Made by a program: the position numbers and the translations under genes
From: an uncultured Bacteroidales bacterium
GTDB taxonomy: Bacteria; Bacteroidota; Bacteroidia; Bacteroidales; UBA3663
Reading direction: 5' to 3'
Assembly (NCBI GenBank): GCA_937899265.1
Contig: CALBPV010000017.1
Coordinates: forward strand, 1-30,759
Length of the DNA stretch: 30,759 nucleotides
Notes under the pieces: model-generated
Databases searched by the model: none
What the model was told of the DNA's origin: nothing
Seen by the model: only the letters and a program-made list of their open reading frames with translations
Shown here: positions 6,562 to 12,656 of the stretch, one piece after another
How the letters are laid out: each line of letters begins with the position of its first letter
Position numbering within the stretch: position 1 is the first letter of the stretch

Positions 6562-7857
6562 TTATATCTCGGCAAAATGTGCGTGTGCCTGTGTGCACGC
6601 GATTGAAATGAACTCGCGCGGCGTGCGGCCGTAGCGATTTTTTCGAAGGAATAGGCGGAGATAATCCACATCGTCTCCTCCAGCGCTTTCACCGTCTTCT
6701 CCCCACATAATTACCTCGTCGGCATCTTGCTCGATGTCCCCGCTCTCGCGGAGGTCTGTGAGCACAGGGTCCCGCGGCGTGCCGCCGGTCTTCGCGCTCT
6801 CGCGGTTAAGTTGAGCGAGGAGTACGATGGGGATGCAGAGCTCCTTCGCGAGCGCTTTGAGCGTGTGAGTGATCTGCCCTACGTCTTCCGCCCTCGTGGT
6901 GCCGCGCTTTTCCGCAACATAGCGCACGAGGCCGAGGTAATCAATGTACGCGATATCTGCTTTGCCCTGCGCATGGAATTGGCGAATGCGCATGACGATG
7001 TCGTCGAGCTTCGTCGCGTCGTCCACCCACGTTATAGGGGCGTCCTCTACCTCTCTGATTGCGAAATCTGCCCAATTGCGGGCGCCGGTGGCGTAGGCAT
7101 CTGTCCCGCAAAGCATGCGCGACACGCATTCCCGCGCCGTCATCTCGAGCGAAATGAAGAGCACATTCGCACCGAGTGACGCTTGAAGGCGTGCGAACTG
7201 CAGGGCACTCGATGTTTTGCCGGTAGCTGGCCGTGCCGCCGAGATTACAAGGTGCCCCGGGGTAAAGCCCCCGCCGAGGAGGTAGTCGAGGGTGGGGAGG
7301 CCAGTGGTGAACGTGCGTCCTTCCGGGGCGTTCACCCACTCCACGAATTCGCGAAGGACATCTTTATGTGTCTTGCCGAGCGAGCGGCCATCGCGGCCGT
7401 AGGTCAACGCCTTCGCAATTCGCTCCGATGCTCCGGTGAGCTTGTCATAGGCGTCGGTTGTCGCTTCCGAACAGAGGACGAGGGTGTTGAGGGCTTCGTA
7501 ATAGGCGCGCCGCTGCGCAGCCATGCGGCAAAAGTACATTACGTGTGCTTCGTAGGTCGTGCCGAGCTCGTAATCACCGCAGGACGCCACAATTTTGGTG
7601 ATAGTGGCCTGCGGGATGTACGATGGGCAGGTGGCGGAGACGTTCACCTCGACGCCGGCAGCCGCCATTTTGGTGAGACCTTCGAACGCCTCGCGAAATT
7701 CCGGCGTCGAGAAGTCTTCCGGAGTGCAGCGCGAAAGGAGCACCGGCACATTCGTCGGCTCGAAGAGCGCCGACGACAGTACGCTCACTTCGTCGGCAGC
7801 CGTGTTTATAACTGGGGGAAGCCCCCGGAGTTCAACTTGTTGTTTTTTCGTTTCCAT
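6562..7857 (-). CDS. DnaB-like replicative helicase
   Basis: A 431-aa protein with the RecA-like core of hexameric DnaB helicases: Walker A ARPATGKT (about 208-215), Walker B IAYIDYLG (Asp at about 306), the VLLAQLNR motif (about 345-352) and DLRESGDIEQDAD, which carries conserved DnaB residues. The N-terminal domain is somewhat short for DnaB. It would unwind the phage replication fork in the cytoplasm, loaded by the winged-helix protein encoded upstream. Although it lies in the early gene run it has its own promoter (7878-7910), whose leader is a 72-bp copy of that of the HTH gene at 8912, including the start codon. Bacteroidetes-type initiation: no Shine-Dalgarno. Confidence 0.92.
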   Translation of the reverse strand: METKKQQVELRGLPPVINTAADEVSVLSSALFEPTNVPVLLSRCTPEDFSTPEFREAFEGLTKMAAAGVEVNVSATCPSYIPQATITKIVASCGDYELGTTYEAHVMYFCRMAAQRRAYYEALNTLVLCSEATTDAYDKLTGASERIAKALTYGRDGRSLGKTHKDVLREFVEWVNAPEGRTFTTGLPTLDYLLGGGFTPGHLVISAARPATGKTSSALQFARLQASLGANVLFISLEMTARECVSRMLCGTDAYATGARNWADFAIREVEDAPITWVDDATKLDDIVMRIRQFHAQGKADIAYIDYLGLVRYVAEKRGTTRAEDVGQITHTLKALAKELCIPIVLLAQLNRESAKTGGTPRDPVLTDLRESGDIEQDADEVIMWGEDGESAGGDDVDYLRLFLRKNRYGRTPREFISIACTQAHAHFAEI

Positions 7858-7926
7858 ATAATTTCAACTAACTGCGACAAAGATAAATAAAAAATTTCAA
7901 TGTTGTTCACTTTTTTTCGATTTTTT
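7855..7926. repeat. 72-bp promoter/leader repeat, copy 1
   Basis: Identical over 72 bp to 8910-8981. It contains the start codon of the helicase gene, the short 5' leader, the -7 box and the GTGAACAA element. It ends within a T-rich tract. Confidence 0.9.
7878..7910 (-). promoter_or_regulatory. Helicase promoter, GTGAACAA-N17-TATCTTTG
   Basis: On the minus strand GTGAACAA (7903-7910) is followed by 17 bp and the Bacteroidetes -7 box TATCTTTG (7878-7885), 20 nt before the ATG. The same layout occurs at three other phage promoters. Confidence 0.75.
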
Positions 7927-7947
7927 TCGAGAAGTGAGCGAAAAAAA

Positions 7948-8652
7948 TTACCAATTTATACGGACGGGTGCCTGATTTACGGGCATATCTGCCCGTTGAA
8001 GCCTTTTCGCTGCCGGTTTGTCCTCCGCAGCCCTCTTCCGTCGGAAGCTCTCCCACGTGCGCACGCATGCTTTCCAATCCTTTATCGGCTGCCCTTTGTA
8101 CCGCCAACCAACGCGGTCGTAATAGTCCAAAAACTCGTCGGCGTTTAGCCATTCGTCGCCGCGCTCTTCGGCGTAAGCTGCAACCTCCTCGGCGGTCGGT
8201 CGGCGGAACGTCGACCTCTTCTTCGGCGCCGACGATGAAGAGGTCGCAGCGGTAGGGGCGGCATCTTGTAGGACTGCCGCAACCTCCTCCGGCATCGGCT
8301 CCGGCTGGACGACGGGGGAGCCGTCAACGACGCAACGGAAGGCGAGCGTGGAGGACGAACCCTGTTCAACGACCTTGCCATCTTCAAGGTACTCAATTAG
8401 ACCCTCCCCTTGGAGTTTTTTCAAAGCGCGGTCGACGTTGCGCCGCGACATGTGTAAGTTGTCGGCGAGATGCTGCGCACCACCGGCAAAAACAGAGACC
8501 CCGTCCTGCGTAAAGCCGTAAATTTTCGCGTAAACGAGGAGCTCGGCGCCAGAGAGGGCGAGGCCCTTCGTGCGGTCGCTGTCAAGCATCCATGGGTAAA
8601 TAATGAGGACGCCGGAGCGGCGCGCCATGTCAGTTGTCGGTTTAAAGTTCAT
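7948..8652 (-). CDS. Winged-helix replication initiator / helicase loader
   Basis: A 234-aa protein. Residues about 15-90 form a winged-helix domain of the type in phage replication-organizer proteins (ALSGAELLVYAKIYGFTQDG, then HLADNLHMSRRNVDRALKKLQGEGLIEYLE). A low-complexity Ala/Ser linker follows. The C-terminal segment (RPTAEEVAAYAEERG...WLNADEFLDYYDRVGW...DWKACVRTWE) is the motif common at the end of phage DnaD/DnaT-like loaders. It would bind the phage origin and recruit the DnaB-like helicase encoded next. It starts 11 nt after the HTH gene. Confidence 0.8.
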   Translation of the reverse strand: MNFKPTTDMARRSGVLIIYPWMLDSDRTKGLALSGAELLVYAKIYGFTQDGVSVFAGGAQHLADNLHMSRRNVDRALKKLQGEGLIEYLEDGKVVEQGSSSTLAFRCVVDGSPVVQPEPMPEEVAAVLQDAAPTAATSSSSAPKKRSTFRRPTAEEVAAYAEERGDEWLNADEFLDYYDRVGWRYKGQPIKDWKACVRTWESFRRKRAAEDKPAAKRLQRADMPVNQAPVRINW

Positions 8653-8663
8653 AGGGAGAGGTG

Positions 8664-8912
8664 TTAAAGGATTGATATGGGCTCGCCCTCTCTCGCCTTG
8701 AGGGCGAGAATGTCGGCGACAGAGAACACTCGCATGCCGCGTTCACCATTCCGGCGTACAGGTGTGAGGGCGCCGGAAGTGACCGCGGCCGCGAACCAAC
8801 GGCCGTAAACTTTGAGGGCGCGATTGTAAGAGATTTCACCAGATGTCACTCCGAGGAGTTTGGCCATTTCGAGGGCGCCCATCTGGGCGGCGTTAATCAT
8901 TTGTCTATTCAT
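8664..8912 (-). CDS. Small HTH protein (excisionase/Cro-like)
   Basis: An 82-aa protein with a MerR/excisionase-type helix-turn-helix: MAKLLGVTSGEISYNRALKVYGRWF, a basic wing (PVRRNGERG) and the closing VFSVADILALKAREG typical of HTH_17-like proteins. It is divergent from the repressor gene and first in the early run, the usual place of a Cro-like or excisionase gene. Its promoter shares the GTGAACAA architecture with the repressor promoter. Whether it acts on the switch or on excision is not clear from sequence. Confidence 0.7.
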   Translation of the reverse strand: MNRQMINAAQMGALEMAKLLGVTSGEISYNRALKVYGRWFAAAVTSGALTPVRRNGERGMRVFSVADILALKAREGEPISIL

Positions 8913-8981
8913 ATAATTTCAACTAACTGCGACAAAGATAAATAAAAAATTTCAATGTTGTTCACTTTTTTTCGATTTTTT
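8910..8981. repeat. 72-bp promoter/leader repeat, copy 2
   Basis: Identical to 7855-7926, including the start codon of the HTH gene, -7 box and GTGAACAA element. The two genes therefore have the same transcription and translation start signals. Confidence 0.9.
8933..8965 (-). promoter_or_regulatory. Early promoter, GTGAACAA-N17-TATCTTTG
   Basis: Minus strand: GTGAACAA (8958-8965), 17 bp, TATCTTTG (8933-8940), then a 20-nt leader to the ATG of the HTH gene. It faces away from the repressor promoter. Confidence 0.75.
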
Positions 8982-9017
8982 CGAGGTGAGCGAAAAAAAT
9001 ATAAAAAAAGTGAACAA
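8958..9017. promoter_or_regulatory. Switch-region operator: nested inverted repeats between divergent promoters
   Basis: A perfect 15-bp inverted repeat, TTGTTCACTTTTTTT (8958-8972) and AAAAAAAGTGAACAA (9003-9017), flanks 30 bp. A second inverted repeat, TTTTTTCG (8976-8983) and CGAAAAAA (8991-8998), is nested inside. Each outer arm is the GTGAACAA element of one of the two divergent promoters, so a symmetric protein bound here would block both. Confidence 0.65.
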
Positions 9018-9042
9018 TCTTTTATAATTTTACCTATCTTTG
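9010..9042 (+). promoter_or_regulatory. Repressor promoter, GTGAACAA-N17-TATCTTTG
   Basis: GTGAACAA (9010-9017), 17 bp, TATCTTTG (9035-9042), then a 26-nt leader to the ATG at 9069. Same architecture as the opposing early promoter, which suggests autoregulation by the product. Confidence 0.75.
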
Positions 9043-9068
9043 TAGCAGAACTCAATTACACAAAGACC

Positions 9069-9584
9069 ATGACATCGCAAACTGCTTCACCTGCGGAGGT
9101 CGCTGCAACGCTCCGCAACACACTGGCTAACAAAGGTATTTCAATGAAAGAGGCCTCCGCCACTCTCGGCCTAAAAGCGACATCTTTTTCAAAGCTCGTC
9201 AGAACTATGGAAACCTCCGGCACATATATGTCGAAGAAAAACGCCGTTAGGATTGCGGCGGCGTTCGGTATGAATGCCGAATTCCTCGCCCACGGCTACG
9301 GAGCTCCTACCAGCTCCGGCGAGGAAGACAGAGGGGGACAACTTCACCTGCACCCCCTGCAAGCACAAGAGCGGCAATGGGTGCGCTACACTTATACGCG
9401 AGAGAGAGATGTGGAATTATCTTTGCCCCCGGAATTGCTCGCCAAAATTCTCACAAAGATAGAGCTCAACGAGACGACCGGAGCGAAAATTTGGAAAGAA
9501 GCTGGCGAAGATGTCGTCCACATCGCCGCGCCATTTACGGCAGCACAGCTCGGCGAAATTAATGATCTAATCTTAAATTCGTAA
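9069..9584 (+). CDS. XRE-type phage repressor
   Basis: A 171-aa protein. Residues about 15-75 form an XRE/lambda-repressor helix-turn-helix: LRNTLANKGISMKEASATLG, then FSKLVRTMETSGTYMSKKNAVRIAAAFG. The rest has no evident protease or dimerisation signature that I recognise. The gene faces the early HTH gene and has its own promoter, so it is the best candidate lysogeny repressor and the likely ligand of the GTGAACAA elements (inference). The ATG at 9069 is used because the upstream extension of the frame runs through the promoter. A terminator-like hairpin follows at 9596-9629. Confidence 0.78.
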   Translation: MTSQTASPAEVAATLRNTLANKGISMKEASATLGLKATSFSKLVRTMETSGTYMSKKNAVRIAAAFGMNAEFLAHGYGAPTSSGEEDRGGQLHLHPLQAQERQWVRYTYTRERDVELSLPPELLAKILTKIELNETTGAKIWKEAGEDVVHIAAPFTAAQLGEINDLILNS

Positions 9585-9595
9585 AATGGCGATGA

Positions 9596-9629
9596 AAAGG
9601 GAAGGACTTTTACAACCCCCCTTCCCTTT
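9596..9629 (+). terminator. Terminator-like hairpin after the repressor gene
   Basis: AAAGGGAAGG (9596-9605) pairs with CCTTCCCTTT (9620-9629) across a 14-nt loop, 12 nt after the repressor stop. The T-tract is short. Confidence 0.55.
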
Positions 9630-9714
9630 CATTGAATTATACCTCCACGGAATTCTCCGTAGAATATTCAAGAGGTTACCACCCCTCCCACCTATTATCG
9701 GGTTTGATTCTTCA

Positions 9715-9763
9715 AACCCCCTATCTTATTATTTATTATTTATATAAAATAAGGTAGGGGGTT
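9715..9763. repeat. 16-bp inverted repeat with AT-rich loop
   Basis: AACCCCCTATCTTATT (9715-9730) and AATAAGGTAGGGGGTT (9748-9763) pair with one mismatch around a 17-nt all-AT loop. The left arm also takes part in a smaller stem (9701-9718), so two alternative structures are possible. It lies directly before the three 23-bp repeats. Confidence 0.75.
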
Positions 9764-9829
9764 GGACAAATTGTCTACCCCGGGTTGGACAAATTGTCTA
9801 CCCCGGGTTGGACAAATTGTCTACCCCCC
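9761..9829. repeat. Three 23-bp direct repeats, each with a palindrome
   Basis: Units start at 9761, 9784 and 9807; the first two are identical and the third differs only in its last bases. Each has the 11-bp palindrome GACAA-A-TTGTC. The integrase gene ends inside the array, with VDNLSNPG and its stop codon encoded by the repeats. Regular 23-bp spacing next to an AT-rich hairpin fits iterons, operators or recombinase arm sites. Confidence 0.85.
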
Positions 9830-11075
9830 CCCAATCGAAAAGCGCAAGTACGCGGGCGTTTAGGTCTGCGTAAATATGCCAGTCGCGTTGCGCATATACA
9901 TCGAGGAGAGGTTGCGAGGCCGGTGCGTGGTTTAACGCCTCGTCGACTGTGCCGCGATCACCACCGACGGCGGCACTCCTCGCAATTGTTCCCCATGCTT
10001 TCCGGAAGGAGTTCGCCGACGCTGTCGGAACGATGGCGAGGTCTCGACATATGGGCATAAGGTATTCCCTCAACGCGGCGTTCGCGTCGACAGCGGAGGG
10101 GAAGCGATGGTAGAGGGCGGTGAGGCGCTTTCCTGCCGGGTCGCGGAGTCTCTCGAGATAGGGTAGCGCCTGCGGAGGGATGAGGACGTGCATTTCGGCC
10201 GCGTCTTCACGGACGCCGCGAGTCTTCTGCCGCCGGTACACGAGTTCGCCGTTCGATGCGGGCGCCGCCGCGTATAGGTCTGCCGTATTCATCCCCATGA
10301 GGCAAAATTCAAGGAGGAAGACGTCGCAAGCGAGTGCGGCGTTGTCGGAGAGGTCCCCGCTATTTCTCGCATTGATTATCCCCTGAATTTCCTCGCGGGT
10401 GAGCGGCCTCTTCCCGCGGCCAATTATGCGCCGTCGCGGGAGCTTTACATTCGCGAAGGGCCGACGGGGGATGACGGGTTCATCTTCGTCGGGGTCGTTG
10501 TAATAGTCCTGCGCGGCCGCGAAAATTGCCGCCAGCTGCACGGCGTAATCTCTCGGTGCCGATGTCTTCGCGGCCGGGTGTTTCGTTCTCCTGACGCTGT
10601 TCTCCTCCGATATAAATTCGACGAAGCCGCGCACGTCGGAGGTGCGGAGGTCGTTGATAGAGCAGTCGGCGGGATGATACCTGTGCCAGGCATTGACGGC
10701 CGTTCGGTACACTTTCGCGGTGCCCGGCGATTTGGTGGCGATGAAATCCTCGCACCAAGCGTCCCACGACAGTGCGGTCCCGCGGCGGCGGCGCTCTGCA
10801 TTTTGCAGGTATGCGAGGATATCGTCGACATCCATTTGCGCGGCTTCGAACGCGCCGAGGTCTTCGAGAATTCGTTGGAGCCTCAACACTTCGGCATCGG
10901 CGCGAGTAGCGACATACCCTTTCAATTTCAGAGCGCGAGTGAGGTCTTCCGGCCTCGCCACGAGGGTTGTGCGTATCCAGCGGACACGGCGGTTGTGCGT
11001 TAGTCGAATTTTGACGGGGTAGCAGCCGTCGGCGCGTTGCTGGTGGGGAAGGACGAGAGCTTTGAGTGTTGCCAT
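9798..11075 (-). CDS. Tyrosine integrase, Bacteroidetes phage type
   Basis: A 425-aa tyrosine recombinase that would catalyse phage integration and excision. It starts with the arm-binding strand pattern of Bacteroidetes integrases (MATLKALVL...GCYPVKIRLTHNRRVRWI), then a SAM-like core-binding domain (about 110-180) and the catalytic domain. Visible catalytic parts are SFRKAWGTIA (box II Arg), a later NHA and the tyrosine in VYAQRDW (about 394). Box I has LMGMNTADL, with Asn where canonical enzymes carry Arg, and box II has Ser in place of the first His, as in some Bacteroidetes relatives as I recall. I chose the ATG at 11073-11075; the longer frame lacks similarity. The gene ends inside a palindromic repeat array. 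Confidence 0.88.
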   Translation of the reverse strand: MATLKALVLPHQQRADGCYPVKIRLTHNRRVRWIRTTLVARPEDLTRALKLKGYVATRADAEVLRLQRILEDLGAFEAAQMDVDDILAYLQNAERRRRGTALSWDAWCEDFIATKSPGTAKVYRTAVNAWHRYHPADCSINDLRTSDVRGFVEFISEENSVRRTKHPAAKTSAPRDYAVQLAAIFAAAQDYYNDPDEDEPVIPRRPFANVKLPRRRIIGRGKRPLTREEIQGIINARNSGDLSDNAALACDVFLLEFCLMGMNTADLYAAAPASNGELVYRRQKTRGVREDAAEMHVLIPPQALPYLERLRDPAGKRLTALYHRFPSAVDANAALREYLMPICRDLAIVPTASANSFRKAWGTIARSAAVGGDRGTVDEALNHAPASQPLLDVYAQRDWHIYADLNARVLALFDWGGVDNLSNPG

Positions 11076-11099
11076 AATCGCACGAAGGTAAATAAATTT

Positions 11100-11123
11100 G
11101 TGCAACATTTGTGCAACATCTGC
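11100..11123. repeat. 24-bp direct repeat upstream of integrase, copy 1
   Basis: Starts GTGCAACATTTGTGCAACAT and contains two TGCAACAT half-units. It matches 11309-11332 with one mismatch, 209 bp away. The array abuts and overlaps the integrase promoter, as expected for integrase or excisionase arm sites. Confidence 0.75.
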
Positions 11124-11308
11124 GGAAAAATTATAAAAGATGTTAATATTTTTTTCGCGAGGTTGGTGGCGTCTTTTTATGTCGGAGGCCCCTCGGTGCC
11201 TTCTGGTCTGTTTTTTGCCTGAAAGGCCTACAAATATCCGTATTTTGCAGGAATTGGTCGCTATGTCGCTGCATTTCAGGTCGTTAGCGCTCTTCTACTC
11301 TTCACATC

Positions 11309-11332
11309 GTGCAACATGTGTGCAACATCTGC
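11309..11332. repeat. 24-bp direct repeat upstream of integrase, copy 2
   Basis: GTGCAACATGTGTGCAACAT and four further bases; one mismatch to 11100-11123. Confidence 0.75.
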
Positions 11333-11380
11333 AAAAATGACGATAATTGGCCGGTCTCTTCGTACTCCGTGGCGGTTGTG

Positions 11381-11388
11381 CAAAGATA
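11381..11388 (-). promoter_or_regulatory. Bacteroidetes -7 box on the minus strand
   Basis: TATCTTTG on the minus strand, upstream of the integrase by about 300 nt. It lacks the GTGAACAA element at the 17-bp spacing seen at the other four phage promoters. A transcript would have a long leader crossing both 24-bp repeats. Confidence 0.45.
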
Positions 11389-11464
11389 GAAAAAAAAGAC
11401 AAGAGCGAGGTCGCGGAGTGAAAAATATATATGCCGCGGATGTTTCGAAAAAAATCGAAAAAAA

Positions 11465-11497
11465 GTGAACAACATTGAAATATTTTACGTATTTTTG
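11465..11497 (+). promoter_or_regulatory. Promoter of the plus-strand operon, GTGAACAA-N17-TATTTTTG
   Basis: GTGAACAA (11465-11472), 17 bp, TATTTTTG (11490-11497), then 19 nt to the ATG at 11517. About 28 bp around the element are identical to the helicase and HTH promoters. Confidence 0.72.
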
Positions 11498-11516
11498 TCA
11501 AAGAAAAAATAAAAAT

Positions 11517-11645
11517 ATGGAAAACGTAAAAAATTTCATGGACAGCTACGCACAAGGTGCCGCCGCCAATTACTTTCACATGCTCGACTGCATCGAGGAC
11601 ACGTCTGTAGACGGAACTCCAAGCTCTTACAGTTCAATCCGATGA
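11517..11645 (+). CDS. Small phage protein (42 aa), first gene of the plus-strand operon
   Basis: ATG at 11517 lies 19 nt after a -7 box and opens a 42-codon frame (MENVKNFMDSYAQGAAANYF...). It is hydrophilic with no recognised domain. Its TGA overlaps the ATG of the 199-aa gene (ATGA), which implies translational coupling and supports the ORF. Function is unknown. Confidence 0.6.
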   Translation: MENVKNFMDSYAQGAAANYFHMLDCIEDTSVDGTPSSYSSIR

Positions 11646-12241
11646 ACCTCAACTCCAATGCCCTCCGTTACTTCCTCGCCGGTGCCTGCATCGTGCTGGC
11701 ACTGGCGGGAAGCTATCTCCTCGGTCGTGCTACCGGCCGGAAGGAAGTGCGCACGGAAATTCCGAAGCCCGGCAGCGTAATTGTCGACACAAGTTTCGTT
11801 ATTCATATCGACAAGCCGGTGATCCCCGCTCCTGCGTCATTGAAGCCCCTGCCCCCCGTCAGGGAGAGCCTTCCGCTCTCCGGTGCTCCTGGCGATAGCG
11901 TTGAGGTAGATGTCCCCATTGAGAAGGTGACCTATACGGGTGAAGGGTGGGCCGCAGTTGTAAGCGGTCATAACGCCAGCCTCGACTCCCTCGCTATCTC
12001 GTGGAGGGAAGTAACGGTCACGCGCACCGTGCGCCCTTCCTTGAACCTCAACGCCTTCGCGTCCGTTGAGGTGCTCCCGCCAATCGCTGCGGGCGCCGCA
12101 GGCCTCTCCGCGACCTATGCTGCCGGTCCTCGTCTCTCCTTGGAATCTCGTGTCGGCGTCGCATCTGTATGGAACTCCGGCGGCTTTGCGGTCGCTCCCT
12201 ATGTCTCCGTCGGGGTTCACTTTACAATTGCCGAGCGATGA
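11642..12241 (+). CDS. Membrane-anchored phage protein (DUF6808-like)
   Basis: A 199-aa protein with an N-terminal transmembrane segment (about residues 9-26, YFLAGACIVLALAGSYLLG) followed by a basic turn and a long outside domain rich in beta-strand patterns, Pro and Ser (about 40-199). The last 60 residues resemble a repeated strand pattern ending in SVGVHFTIAER. It resembles DUF6808 proteins of Bacteroidetes phages (recollection). The likely location is the inner membrane with a periplasmic domain. It is coupled by ATGA overlaps to its neighbours on both sides and controlled by a promoter like that of the repressor, so lysogenic expression is possible. Confidence 0.7.
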   Translation: MNLNSNALRYFLAGACIVLALAGSYLLGRATGRKEVRTEIPKPGSVIVDTSFVIHIDKPVIPAPASLKPLPPVRESLPLSGAPGDSVEVDVPIEKVTYTGEGWAAVVSGHNASLDSLAISWREVTVTRTVRPSLNLNAFASVEVLPPIAAGAAGLSATYAAGPRLSLESRVGVASVWNSGGFAVAPYVSVGVHFTIAER

Positions 12242-12411
12242 ACGCGCCAAGAACTTGCGGAAATTGCCGGTGGGGACGATGGCTTTATGAACTCTTTCTC
12301 CTCTGCGGCTGCGCCCCTACGGCGAAGCCGGTACAGCCGTCCGGCCGTGCCTGTATGTACTGGCGGGACAGGCAAACAGAGACCTCCGGCGAGCTGGACC
12401 AAAATGTGTAA
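12238..12411 (+). CDS. Cys-rich small protein (57 aa), possible zinc finger
   Basis: ATG at 12238 overlaps the stop of the upstream gene (ATGA). The 57-aa product has five Cys (CGNC, then CGC, then ACMYW), ending SGELDQNV. The first pair and the later Cys could form a small zinc-binding knuckle. The last codons and the TAA lie in the 27-bp tandem repeat. Function is unknown, but coupling and the Cys pattern support a real gene. Confidence 0.6.
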   Translation: MNAPRTCGNCRWGRWLYELFLLCGCAPTAKPVQPSGRACMYWRDRQTETSGELDQNV

Positions 12412-12460
12412 AATGTGTAAAACTTTAAACACGTGTAAAATGTGTAAAACTTTAAACACG
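12407..12460. repeat. Two perfect 27-bp tandem repeats
   Basis: 12407-12433 and 12434-12460 are identical. Their border forms the palindrome ACACGTGT (12429-12436). The array starts at the stop of the Cys-rich gene and lies in the 245-nt gap between converging genes. The rest of the gap has only short palindromes and the lysozyme terminator. Confidence 0.85.
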
Positions 12461-12580
12461 TGGACATTTGGGCCCTTTGGGGTAGATTTTTGGCCAGTTC
12501 GTTTGCTTATGGCAAGATATGGAATTGTGTGACAATCGGGGGAAATTGTCCTACAATTTTAAGGGCCAAAATGGCATAAA

Positions 12581-12609
12581 AACTGCTTTCCGGGTATCGG
12601 AAAGCAGTT
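12581..12609 (-). terminator. Terminator after the lysozyme gene
   Basis: AACTGCTTTCC (12581-12591) pairs with GGAAAGCAGTT (12599-12609) around a 7-nt loop. On the minus strand the stem is followed by TTTTTATG. It would end the late transcript. Confidence 0.8.
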
Positions 12610-12656
12610 AAAAATTATTATAATTCAACATCGAAAAGCACGCTATCTCTGCGACT

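Larger units (their letters stand above)
9585..9797. other. Gene-free, palindrome-rich region after the repressor
   Basis: About 210 bp without a gene, between the converging repressor and integrase genes. In order: a terminator-like hairpin (9596-9629), a small palindrome ACGGA-ATTC-TCCGT (9647-9660), a 7-bp stem GGTTTGA/TCAAACC (9701-9718), an AT-rich hairpin (9715-9763), and palindromic direct repeats beginning at 9761 that run into the integrase stop. It looks like a replication or recombination site rather than simple spacer. Confidence 0.6.
11076..11464. other. Integrase upstream region, candidate attP area
   Basis: About 390 bp without a convincing gene between the integrase and the plus-strand operon. 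It holds an integrase-proximal promoter-like TACCTTCG (11083-11090, minus), two near-identical 24-bp direct repeats (11100-11123 and 11309-11332), a small palindrome GCCTGAAAGGC near 11219, and a second minus-strand -7 box at 11381-11388. Short ORFs here lack coding character. Confidence 0.55.

Noticed and set aside
9761..9829. CRISPR array
   Set aside because: The three 23-bp palindromic units follow one another with no spacers, and no cas genes are present.
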